DNA of 64,000 nucleotides. Source: Sciurus carolinensis (lineage: Eukaryota; Chordata; Mammalia; Rodentia; Sciuridae). Below are positions 55,489 to 64,000 of the stretch, one piece after another (position 1 is the first letter of the stretch; each line of letters opens with the position of its first letter). The position numbers were made by a program, and so were the translations under genes. The notes below the pieces were generated by a model, which was not told where the DNA came from, did not search any database, and saw only the letters and a program-made list of their open reading frames with translations. The stretch lies in assembly GCF_902686445.1 (NCBI RefSeq), contig NC_062215.1:25318750-25382749 (forward strand), read 5' to 3'.

Positions 55489-55518
55489 CCCTAACCCTAA
55501 CCCTAACCCTAACCCTAA
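55489..55518 (+). repeat. Interstitial telomeric repeat, (CCCTAA)5
   Basis: Five perfect CCCTAA units, read as TTAGGG on the minus strand, directly joined to the SINE head. Unique sequence follows at once, so this is not a chromosome end. Confidence 0.98.
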
Positions 55519-55539
55519 CTTTTGTAGAAGCTTCTTATA

Positions 55540-56160
55540 CAGCTCCTAGTATATAATAGTTACTCAATAAATTTTTTTTTTTTTTTTCAAAAACTGATTC
55601 CACCCTTATCTTCTCAAGGAACACCACGTAATGAACACACTTGCCATCAAGGACTGTGCCAAGCATGCGTCTATTTAATCTCACTCCTCCTCTGAAGTGG
55701 TTGTTTCTAGAAAGCTGTGAAGTCGGGACTGTAAACCAGCTCCTTCCCACTCCAAAGACCACACTTCACACCACACCTCCTCCCACATGCAGCCGCCCTC
55801 ACCCGCCATCGAATGGTCCCCTTTGGCGTTTGCCTGAGGACTGCTCATTGTCACCCCAGTTCATCCCCCTGTGGCCCAGTTTGATTCCTTGTGCTGGGCA
55901 AGTGCTCCATGTCTGGCAACCCACCCCTTCGCTAACTCTCGCACCAGCGAGTCCCCGCATCCGCCTCTGCACCCAACCCAACTGTGCCAGGAAGCCTGCC
56001 CAGCCGACCCCTTCATTTTTGCTTCTGCTTCTCTGTCCCAGGGTCCAAGCTGGACCCCCAGCCAGGTGTGTCTGTCCAGGTGCCCCCACCCCCCATCCCT
56101 CCTGCCTCAGTGTAAAGGGTCCACCAGGGCCAAAGACCAATCAGGGGATAGATACTCAGT
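55540..56160. other. Unassigned, with a short L2-like end
   Basis: 'cctagtatataatagttact' plus 'caataaa' at 55544-55571 resembles the sense L2 end, followed by a T-run. The rest is unassigned. Frames at 55641-56210 start at TTG and compete with the opposite strand. Confidence 0.4.
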
Positions 56161-56164
56161 TCGG

Positions 56165-56320
56165 ATGCAGCCCTGAAAGCAGTGGCGTGATTTTTGAGTT
56201 AATCACTTGATTTCTCTGAGCCTCCGTTTCCTCGTTCCTACCACTGTCCTCTAAAACCTGCCTCCCCTGGCTTGCGGTGAGAATACCAGAGAGACTGAAA
56301 AGCATCTTAAATTGTGAAGG
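56165..56320 (+). repeat. MIR SINE
   Basis: 'agttaatcacttgatttctc' and 'tgagcctccgtttcctcgtt' are sense MIR. Confidence 0.65.
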
Positions 56321-56479
56321 GTTAGTAGATGAAGCATTTCTGATTCGAACAGCTGGACCCAGTGTGGGGTTAAGTTAGCTCTCCCCCAACACCCCGACTC
56401 TTTGTTACGTCACTTACGTTAAGTCACTTCCTACGCCCCTTTCCTTTCCTCTCCGCCTGGCTTGCTCCTGTTTATCCTT

Positions 56480-56665
56480 CTCAGCTCAGCTGTGTCCCCA
56501 CCTCAGTGAAGCCCTCCAGTTCTTCTCCTGGCAGAACGAATGCTTCTGCCTTCTGCGTGGGTGACTTTACAGTCCTTGTCACCCCACTCATGTCCACCTA
56601 TAATATCCATCTCCCCGTGGTGGACGGTCTTCCTCACCTCCGTATGTACGCCTAGAATAGGCGCT
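56480..56665 (+). repeat. L2 LINE 3' end
   Basis: 'cctcagtgaagccctccagt', 'gtggacggtcttcctcacct', 'cctagaataggcgctagata' are sense L2. Confidence 0.6.
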
Positions 56666-56789
56666 AGATAAGTGCACATCTGCTTTGCTTTCCCTGGTCT
56701 ACATTCCAGCCCTACCTGCTGCTTCTCCTGGCTGTCCCCAAACACATCCTCTTTCAAATAGGTCTTTAGGATTCACTCCCCTCCCCATT

Positions 56790-56814
56790 AAAAAAAAAAA
56801 AAAAAAAAAAAAAA
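56790..56814 (+). repeat. A-homopolymer, 25 bases
   Basis: Run of 25 A with no recognisable SINE body to its left, so its origin is unclear. Confidence 0.9.
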
Positions 56815-56819
56815 CTCGA

Positions 56820-57585
56820 TTAATTACCTGCCCTCTGCAAAATGAACCCAAATGAGGCGTGACTGTGGTCTGCCACTTGGCCTCTCTCCTTGGGCCTGGG
56901 ATAGACAAGAAAGGCGTGGGGAGGGACGCTCCGGCTGGCAGGAGGCTCCGCGCCCCACCCCCACCCACCCCCAGGGAATTGGCTTTGGCTCCACTGTTAT
57001 GGGGATGGGGGTGGGGTGTCAGCCTTCGGGTTTTCTGGCATTTCATTTATGCCTTGGAAGTCGGTGTGGGCTGTCAGGGGATCTGGGAAGGGGAGCCTGA
57101 CTGGTGGCAGGGGGCGGCTCCATGAGCAGTCCTTGTCATCTCATTGGTTCCCTCCCTGAGTGGAGGGCAAGATCTGACATCAAAAGCTGCCGCCTGGTGC
57201 CTGGGCTAAGGGAGCTGGGCAAGCTTCTTCCAGATGTGTGCAGCTGTTTTCTCCCACTCCCTATCTGAGTCGTGGGCTTGGAGTTGCTCTGTGGGTCCCA
57301 GATCCTCAGGTGGGTCTGGACGTTTCCTTTTCCCACCCATGACCACAGTGCTCCACTCAGGGAGACTCTCACTTCCCCAGATCTCCTCCTTCTGTCCTAG
57401 GATTTCTTTCAGGCGCCATCAGTTGGGAAGTCCTTCTTGCTGGATGACTTACATCCTCCCCGCTGTTTAACAGCTTATCTCTTGGGACTGGAGGAAGGTA
57501 GAGGAGGAGGAAACTCTCAGGCCGAAAGGAAGGAAAGAGAGAGAGATGCTCAGGATCATTTGACCGGGGAAATGTGGAGAGATAA
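56820..57585. other. Unassigned sequence
   Basis: 'gattaattacctg' next to the A-run contains a TAATTA core. Otherwise nothing recognised. Confidence 0.4.
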
Positions 57586-57589
57586 TGAA

Positions 57590-57775
57590 ATATGTGGAGC
57601 TCAAGTTAATTTGAAAATGGGAGCACTCCACTCCCAGGCGCTCTGCTGGCAGAGAGGCCATCAGCCTCTGAGCCGCCCAAGTCCTTGCAAATGCTCTAAG
57701 TGCCTAATAAGGATGTAATACAATTGCATGTATTATAAACTTAATTGTTTATAGAAATTTACCTAACTGCAGACA
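57590..57775. promoter_or_regulatory. AT-rich candidate regulatory island
   Basis: Strongly AT-rich block (57695-57770) in GC-rich flanks. It carries 'aagttaatttga', 'cttaattgtttatag' with a FOX core TGTTTAT, and the near-palindrome 'tacaattgcatgta'. No repeat recognised. Confidence 0.4.
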
Positions 57776-57779
57776 TGGG

Positions 57780-58030
57780 CTGGGAGGACTGGCCCCGTGG
57801 GGAAGACTGGAGAGCTGGAGATGTCGGTGAGGAGAGGGGAGAGGAATGGAGGAAGGAGGGTGGAGAAGGGGCGGCAGGGAAGAGAGGGGCATGACAGAGA
57901 GGAAGGAGGAAGATGACTGGAGGAGGAAGGGAAGAAGCAACCACAGAGGGCAGAGGGCCCGGTGCAAAGGAAGAGTGAGCAAGGCAGAGACAGAGAAGGA
58001 GGGAAAAGGAAACCCCACAGAGAGCAGTGA
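57780..58030. repeat. Polypurine (GA-rich) tract
   Basis: About 250 bases dominated by GGA, GAGG and AGGA words on the plus strand, with few interruptions. The 130-residue frame at 57846-58238 is its by-product. Confidence 0.7.
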
Positions 58031-58309
58031 GGCCACGCTGCCCAGGAGAGTGGCTAGACCCAGGCCACTGATGCCCAGCTATGCTCAGAGGAGTGGGGAC
58101 AGTGGAAGGGCAGGAGGACCACTGGGAGACTTAGACTGGGAGATCCTTGCCAGAGGGAGAGAAGAGGTGTCCAGCGTGAGGCCCTCCAACCTCCAGAGGA
58201 CAGAACTGGTGCAAGGCAAGCATTGGATAAGTGAATAATGCCATAGGAACCTTTGGGTTGCCAGTGACAGAAAGCTATCTCTAGCTGACTTGAGAGAGAG
58301 AGAATTGAT

Positions 58310-58625
58310 GGTTCAGTATAACCTAAGTTCCTGGGGTAGAGCTAAGGTCATGGTCCAGGCAGACCCAAGTGCAGATGATAAACGTGGCCACTGAGCATCT
58401 CTTGGTCTGCTCTCTTCTTGTGTTGGTTTATCCTCAGTCAGGCTGCCCCAAGACTTGGGAAGAAGGCTAAAGTGCTCCAGCTCTGTACCCTCAGCACAAA
58501 GAGCCCAGGGCTGACTCTTATTGGGTAGACCTAATGATATGCCCATCCCTGAACCATCCAATGGCCACAGATGTTGTGTCTATGCCTTGGTCACATGATC
58601 ACACCTGGAGTGGGCAGAGAAGTGA
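58310..58625. repeat. Probable old interspersed repeat, family not named
   Basis: 'ctggggtagagctaaggtca', 'cagggctgactcttattggg' and 'tatgcccatccctgaaccat' have the word pattern of a common mammalian repeat, but I cannot place it. Confidence 0.45.
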
Positions 58626-58839
58626 AGGTCGAATGAAAATAAGTTTCTCTCCATAAAAGAGAAGGGGAGGGGAGGTTTCCCACAAGTGAAAAATGGTGAG
58701 GTGGTGCTGGGCTACAGATGGTCATGACAAATGAATGTATGAATAAGTGGATAAATAAATTGGGTCTTGAAGGGTGAATAGGAGTTCCCCAGGTAGAAGA
58801 GGTCACCTTAAATGCATATGCACACACACAGAGTCTGCT

Positions 58840-58990
58840 TTCACATCCTGTTTTATTCTCATCCCTGGCTGTCCATCCGTGTCTGTCCCCATCTGTGTGT
58901 CTGGATCATCCTGGAAGCCCCAGAGGGCAGGGATAATGTCTGCCATGCTCCATCTGGGCACTGCTCAGGTCTGTCCATTTAGACATTTAA
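58840..58990 (+). repeat. L2 LINE 3' end
   Basis: 'gaagccccagagggcaggga', 'taatgtctgccatgctccat' are the sense L2 terminus. Confidence 0.65.
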
Positions 58991-58994
58991 TCAA

Positions 58995-59495
58995 GGCTGT
59001 TTGGGTTCTGCAGCCGCCCTCCCCTGCAAGCAGGGTGCTTCCTCCCTTCCCCAGCAGATCTGGGCTAGGCCAGGCCACTGTCCTGTCAGGGGAAGGAGGT
59101 GGAGCGCAATGAGAAGTCAGAGACAGAGACATGATGGGCCCTGCCCGCAATCTCTCCTATTCCTCTGGGGACTTCTCCCTCCTCACACTGACATCAGGAG
59201 GTCCTTAAAAAGTCACTTGTGAATTGTAAACATAATAATCCGACATTAAAGGAGAGCTTTTAAAAAGGAAAAACAATATACTATTGCTCCCTCCTGGTCC
59301 TTTGAGCACATGGTATAATGAGTTTAGATAGAGTTGCAATTTCACTCTTTTCCTTACAACTCTCTCCATACTGCCACTGCTTCTCCAGGGTACTTGATAA
59401 TAGGCTGCAGAAAACACAGAGAGGGGTCACCTTCTTTTGCATCCATGACCCTCCCCGGTAGCTGGTAAAGCTGCTCTTGGTTCATCCACTCCTTT
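58995..59495. other. Unassigned sequence
   Basis: Nothing recognised. Confidence 0.4.
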
Positions 59496-59499
59496 GTGG

Positions 59500-59583
59500 T
59501 GTGTGTGGGGGGTGCTGGGGATTGAACCCAAGGCCTATAGTGCTTGTGAGGCACATGCTACCTACTGAGCTACACCCCCAGCC
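59500..59583 (-). mobile_element. ID SINE, no clear tail
   Basis: 'ggattgaacccaaggcctat' and 'tactgagctacacccccagc' form a reverse-strand ID. The tail side is GT-rich instead of T-rich. Confidence 0.85.
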
Positions 59584-59599
59584 CATCATCCGCTCCTTC

Positions 59600-59895
59600 T
59601 TTGCGTTCCTTTACCCACTCATCATCCACCCACAGCCACTGCGCACCCGCCAGGCAGGCCCGCGCCAGGCCGGGAATGCACCAGAGGACAGACACAACTG
59701 CCCCACTTCCCAGGGGGCTCAGCACCCAGGCAGAGAGGAGAGGAAAGCAGTGACCATGCCAGCAGGCTGGTGACAGGCACAAGTGCAGGGCTCCTGAGGT
59801 CGTATGGGTCCCCCAAGTTGGGGAGCATGGAGGACTTCCTGGAGGGGGTAAGGCAGGTGCACCCTGAGGGATGGAAGGAGCCAGTCTCCAGGGTG
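59600..59895 (-). repeat. L2 LINE 3' region
   Basis: 'ccactcatcatccacccaca', 'cagtgaccatgccagcaggc', 'gaggacttcctggagggggt' follow antisense L2. It underlies the start of the 266-residue frame at 59770-60570. Confidence 0.55.
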
Positions 59896-59899
59896 GCAA

Positions 59900-61010
59900 G
59901 ACAAGTGAGTGGTGTGGCTGGAGGAACAGGCGGGGTGGTGAGCACCTGGCTGGGAGTTTTCTATTTGGCTGAGTTCCCTTCCTCCCCTGCTGACATGTCT
60001 TCATCCATTGGTTTGCCTGACTGTCCATCAGCTCACTCATTCCTCACACCTCACACACAAAGCTGGGCACTGTGGGGTTGGGTCACTGAAGCCCTGCCCC
60101 TCAGCTCTCCCTCAGGGTGTGTGCTGAAAGTGGGGAGGCCAAGGGCAATGCCAGGTGAGAGGAGCGTTCCGGGAGGAAAGGTGGCACTCTGGATCCCGAG
60201 ATTGAGTTGGGCTGACACTGATGGTCTCACCATAGGCCCCCCACAAAGCGTGTGCAACTCCATACCCACCCCGGTGGCTGGGCCACTGGAGGAGGGGCCT
60301 CAAAGGAGGAAGAGGATGGGACAAGGACCTCAAAAGGCTGAGCAAGGAGAGAAAAGCTGCTGGGGGAAATTACATGTTTCCGAAGCCGCCTGGGCTGCAG
60401 TAATGAGAACCAGAGAAGGGGCTGACGGAGATCAGGTTGCCCAGGGGCTGCCTCCAGCAGCCCTCCCCAACGGACTGAAAGGAGAGGCCAGGGACAGGAT
60501 GTGTAGGTGGAAAAGGGCCACTCTCCCCACCTGGTCCCTCCTTAGTCTCTGCTGGAGTCAGGCGAGCTGAAGCTGGAGGAGGAGGACCAGGTGGACAGAA
60601 TGCACCAGGAGGTGGCTGGAGGTGGGGAGAGAGTACAGAGGTCAGCCCCCCAGGACTTAGGCCACACAGGTGGCCACTCAATCAGACAATCAGCAGCCTG
60701 ACCCATGCACAGACTCAGGTCACCAGGGGCTGGGGTGAGGGTACTCACAGGAAGATGGAAGCTGGGCCCAATCCCCAGGAGAATCCCCACTGAAGGAAGG
60801 TCCCAGCCTGGGGTGGGGGACACACCCTGCCCTCAGGGGATTCCCCCTCACCAGGCTATGAACAAGGTGGCAGATGCAAAGATCCACCTGACTAAGGGAG
60901 AGGAGGATGCCTTTCACCTGGAAGCACTCACCAGGAGTGAGATAAAGAAGACAAAACTTCCCTTACTGCCGGGATTAGCACGCCTGCTGCTAGTACTGCT
61001 AGTCACTGGC
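59900..61010. other. Unassigned GC-rich sequence
   Basis: No exon called. Frames on both strands overlap throughout 59900-60920. Confidence 0.4.
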
Positions 61011-61014
61011 GACA

Positions 61015-61205
61015 AGGGAAGTCTTGAACTGAGCACTCATTTCATGCCAGACCCCTGGTTAAGAGTCTTGCCCCCCATTTAACCTCATTTAATCTTTACA
61101 ACCAGCTTAGGAGGAGAAAGAATTGACATTCCGGCTGCTCTACAGAAGGGTCAACTGAAGCTGCGACAGGGGAAGTCACTCGCCCAAGGTCATAGCCCTT
61201 GGGGA
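61015..61205 (-). repeat. MIR SINE
   Basis: 'actgagcactcatttcatgc', 'cctcatttaatctttacaac', 'gtcactcgcccaaggtcata' are antisense MIR. Confidence 0.75.
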
Positions 61206-61289
61206 ACTCACGGAAGAATGGCCTCCCAGCCTGGGCACCAGCTGGCCTTGTGATCTGAATATAGAGGGACCAAGGACCAGGGAGCCAGC

Positions 61290-61450
61290 CATCTCTTCCC
61301 TCCTTCCCCTCTCTCCCTTCTCTGCTCAGCCTGTGTCTTTCTCTCCTTCCTCTTTCTTGACCACAGCCCCTTTCTTCTCTGACTCTCCTTTCTCCTTCCC
61401 TGTCTTTGTCTCCTCTGTCTTAGTCTCTGTCCCCTCCTCTGTCCCCCAAG
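61290..61450. repeat. Polypyrimidine (CT-rich) tract
   Basis: About 160 bases nearly all C/T on the plus strand. A second CT-rich stretch occurs at 61740-61900. Confidence 0.7.
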
Positions 61451-61454
61451 CCCA

Positions 61455-62035
61455 CTCCCACAGGTGTCCAGGAAGGTGAGGAGCAGACCCCTTGAGGACC
61501 TTCATGCTGCTGGCCGGAGGCCCTTCCCCGAGGGCTGGGAGCAGGAGCCAGGACCTGCCTGCTAGGGGCTGCCAGGGCACTAGTGTGGGGCACATGGGCT
61601 ACCTGGCTTTTTGAAGGACATCAACAGCCCAGGGAGAATCTGGATGGGGCAGCTGGACACAAGGCAGGACAGCCCTGGAGCAGCCCAGTGGGCCTCCTGG
61701 CAAGGGTCTCAGGTCCACGGCAAGGCTGGGAATGCCCGCCCTCGCTTCTCCCTGTCACTCTTCCTCTCCTCCCTCCCTTCTCACCTCCTGTCTTTCTTCA
61801 TTTCCCTTCTCATCCTCCCCACCCCTGCATTTATTCCAGAGCTTGCATTTTCTCTCTCCATCTCTTCTCCCCTGCCCCATCCCTCCTCCTCCTCCTCTAT
61901 TGATCAGTCTCCCCAGCCCGAGCCAACACCGAGGCCTTGGACAGTACTCACAGTCTTGCTTTAAAATTTATTGCCCAGTAAACGAGGCGGCAGATGGAAG
62001 TCTCCGCCACCCCACCCCCACCCTCCACATCTCCT
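61455..62035. other. Unassigned sequence
   Basis: Includes the second CT-rich stretch. No exon or repeat. Confidence 0.4.
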
Positions 62036-62039
62036 CATC

Positions 62040-62480
62040 CCCAACAAAAGCCAATCTAGACTCGAATGTCGTCCATCAAATGCACCAATATGTGGTTATT
62101 TATAGGCTACCCCCTTCTAAGAAAGCAGACTGGTTTTTCCTCCTCTCTCTCTTTTCTCTGAGCTTCTACCGCTCAGGAGCAGCGAGGGCAACGGTGGGAT
62201 TCGATATTTGAAAAGCTGCACAATGAGGTTCCCATCCCTCGGATTCTAGGGTAGGGGGGCGTAAAAGTGTCTTGATTGGAAATGAATTAATTAGAAGTGA
62301 GGCTCTTCAAGTCTCTGAGTTGAGTTATTTATAGTGTTGGGTTAATTTTGATAATTAACACTGGGAAGGAATAGCGAGTTCCGGGCAACGCGGTGCCCGC
62401 CAACAGAGACAGCTTCCCGCCCCGACGGCTACCCCGCCCCATGCTGCTCCATTTGGACTCTGTCAAAATAGGCTACTCCC
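62040..62480. promoter_or_regulatory. Candidate enhancer: two MEF2 sites and a TAATT palindrome
   Basis: TTATTTATAG, a perfect MEF2 match, occurs at 62096-62105 and again at 62325-62334. GTTAATT and AATTAAC form a perfect inverted repeat around 5 bases at 62341-62359; read on the minus strand its right part is 10/12 to HNF1. 'atgaattaattaga' (62282-62295) adds a homeodomain core. A CpG-rich stretch follows at 62375-62440. The whole block lacks repeat signatures. Confidence 0.5.
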
Positions 62481-62484
62481 TGTC

Positions 62485-63705
62485 GCGGAGTCCCTGGGTT
62501 TTCCAAAAGTAGAACAAAGGAGGGAAGGCCAAAGGCATGGAGCCGCAAAGGACTCAGGTTTTTGGGAACCCATGTCTCAGGTCTCCCACCCACTCATCTG
62601 GCATCAAGCCAATGACTGTCTCCTCTCCTGGTCAAATGTCCTTCGGGAGGTGCCAGGTTGCTGGTCTGGGTGGTATCCTGCAGTGTAGCCCACTGAACTG
62701 GGGGTGCTGGAGAAGCTGTACCTGAGGTCTGGAGAGAGATGCCCGCTTTGCTGAAACAACCAGAGAGAGAGGCCAGACTAACTAAGGTGACATGAACCAG
62801 AGACAGACAGACAGCTACCTGTCTGAGGTTTGGAACGAGAGAGAAGATAAAACAGGATTGACTAGGGGAGTGGGTGCGGGGCTCTGATGCAGAACCTGCT
62901 GCCTGCCTGGGGCAGGAAAGGAGTTTTGAGGGGAAGGAGTGATCCCTCACCTATAAGGAACAGGGGCTTTCAGAGTTTGCTCCCAACCTGTCTGGCCAGC
63001 TCATTCTCTCTCCATTTGCTTCTCTCCCCTCCAGGCTGCTCCCAAATAGACTGGTCAGCATTTCCACCCCCAGCACCCTGAACCCTTATGCCTTGCTCTC
63101 CACCAGAAGGGCCCCCTCTGCTGGGGACATCTGCACTCCCTCCTTCTGAGGGTCATTCTTGCTCAAGGTCCAGTTCACATGCTGCCTCCTCTGGGCTCTG
63201 TAGAATTGGTGGCCTCCCTTTCTCAGTGCACCCTATGTTTGGCTGGTGGAATTCTCCGGGTGGCAGGGGGAGCTGGTGGTAAACAAAATGCCTGGAAACC
63301 TGGGCTGGATTCTGAAGGGCCCTTCCCTGGAGGAACTGCTTTCTTGGGAACTGGTGTTAGGCTGGGCTCTGGGCAACCCTCTGACACAGGATGGTTCCCC
63401 AGGCAGCCACAAGGACCAACTCTCTGCCCCCAGCGAAGAGCAGGTGGGACCACCCAGCACAGGTACAGGAAGTGGCGGGAGGCTTTTCTCCCTGGGCAGC
63501 TTCCCATTATCCTACTGGAGCACAGAGGTGGTCCGGAACATGGAGAGGAACTTCAAACACCACTGTCCTGTTCCTCACTCTTGGAGGGAAGCTCCACTCC
63601 AGGGCCTGCCAAGGACTGGAGCCAGACCGGAAATGGGATCTATGACCAAGGGCCACAGGCTCCTGTTGTTCCTGTAGCCCGTGCCAGCTCCTCCGCCTCC
63701 TCCTT
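62485..63705. other. Unassigned sequence
   Basis: Competing frames on both strands at 63179-63793. No exon called. Confidence 0.4.
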
Positions 63706-63709
63706 CCCT

Positions 63710-63722
63710 CCGCCCCCTGCGG
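63710..63722 (-). promoter_or_regulatory. CTCF-like core motif
   Basis: On the minus strand CCGCAGGGGGCGG fits the YAG-R-K-GGC-R core exactly, with mismatches upstream. Its orientation faces the plus-strand motif at 21729. Confidence 0.35.
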
Positions 63723-63798
63723 ATGTTCTCAGGTGTCTGCACCAAATCCCTTCCCTGGCCTCTTCCACTCTCCTCTTGTCTCAGAGTTCCTGATTCCT

Positions 63799-63817
63799 GG
63801 GGGGGCCGGGGGGGGGG
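63799..63817 (+). repeat. G-run pair (G7-CC-G10)
   Basis: Seven G, two C, ten G. Could form quadruplex structures and is error-prone in sequencing. A T-run follows at about 63852-63866. Confidence 0.9.
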
Positions 63818-64000
63818 TTCTGCTGGCTGCTGCCTGCTTTCCAACTCCCGCCTTTTTTTTTTTTTTTACCTAAGTGTGCTCCCCCTGCCCCTGGCCTTCC
63901 CCCACTGGCCCTCACCCGCACTTGGCCTCTTCCCCAGTTGCATCTAAAGTCCTCCTGAGGGACACCTACTCTGCAGCCCCGTGGCCCTCCCATTCTCTCA
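63818..64000. other. Unassigned sequence at the window edge
   Basis: Nothing recognised. Confidence 0.4.

Noticed and set aside
55489..55518. Chromosome end
   Set aside because: Only 30 bases of telomeric repeat with ordinary sequence on both sides.
55641..56210. 189-residue frame
   Set aside because: Non-ATG start, runs into a MIR at its end, and competes with a minus-strand frame.
59770..60570. 266-residue open frame on the plus strand
   Set aside because: It starts at GTG, its first part is an L2 fossil, other frames on both strands are also open, and no domain is recognisable.
1..64000. CRISPR arrays, operons, phage or plasmid genes
   Set aside because: None present. Repeat types and composition are those of a rodent nuclear genome.

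Overview
This is mammalian nuclear DNA, almost certainly from a squirrel-family rodent (Sciuridae). The diagnostic feature is the set of young SINEs: tRNA-Ala-like ID monomers and dimers of a 7SL-derived B1 half joined to an ID half (the B1-dID type known from squirrels). They are interspersed with L2, MIR, MLT1-type MaLR LTRs and MER-type DNA transposon fossils shared by placental mammals. One long L1 and a fragment of a second L1 complete the picture. Species cannot be told from the sequence.

I find no protein-coding gene that can be defended. Almost every long open frame lies in an L1, in an L2/MIR fossil, or in GC-rich sequence with open frames on both strands, and several begin at non-ATG codons. 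Two small frames (32950-33177 and 42608-42751) are listed as weak exon candidates. The window is best read as intergenic or intronic DNA of an unidentified locus.

Layout. 1-14 kb is AT-rich and full of insertions: ID and B1-dID SINEs, a probable old ERV LTR (about 2.7-3.06 kb), a minus-strand L1 of about 6.3 kb (6.83-13.1 kb) with 5' UTR, broken ORF1 and broken ORF2, and a plus-strand 5'-truncated L1 (13.3-14.0 kb). From 14 to 64 kb the sequence is GC-richer, with many old L2 and MIR copies and scattered younger SINEs. Nested insertions at 19, 26, 30, 32 and 39 kb give relative ages.

Between repeats are short blocks that look like cis-regulatory elements because transcription-factor motifs stand out against GC-rich flanks: a CpG-rich patch with a CTCF-like core (21.2-21.8 kb), a double TAAT block (24.1 kb), a MEF2 + CArG pair (30.8 kb), an RFX-like X-box with TAAT sites (34.4 kb), paired FOX-like sites (36.7 kb), a twin octamer (49.85 kb), an AT-rich island (57.7 kb) and a block with two perfect MEF2 sites and a homeobox-type palindrome (62.1-62.4 kb). 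They are compatible with a developmental regulatory landscape. That is inference, as conservation could not be tested.

The oddest single item is a perfect five-unit interstitial telomeric repeat (CCCTAA x5, 55489-55518) fused to the head of a B1-dID SINE. Also notable are two ID SINEs in tandem that share one target sequence in three copies (3941-4249).
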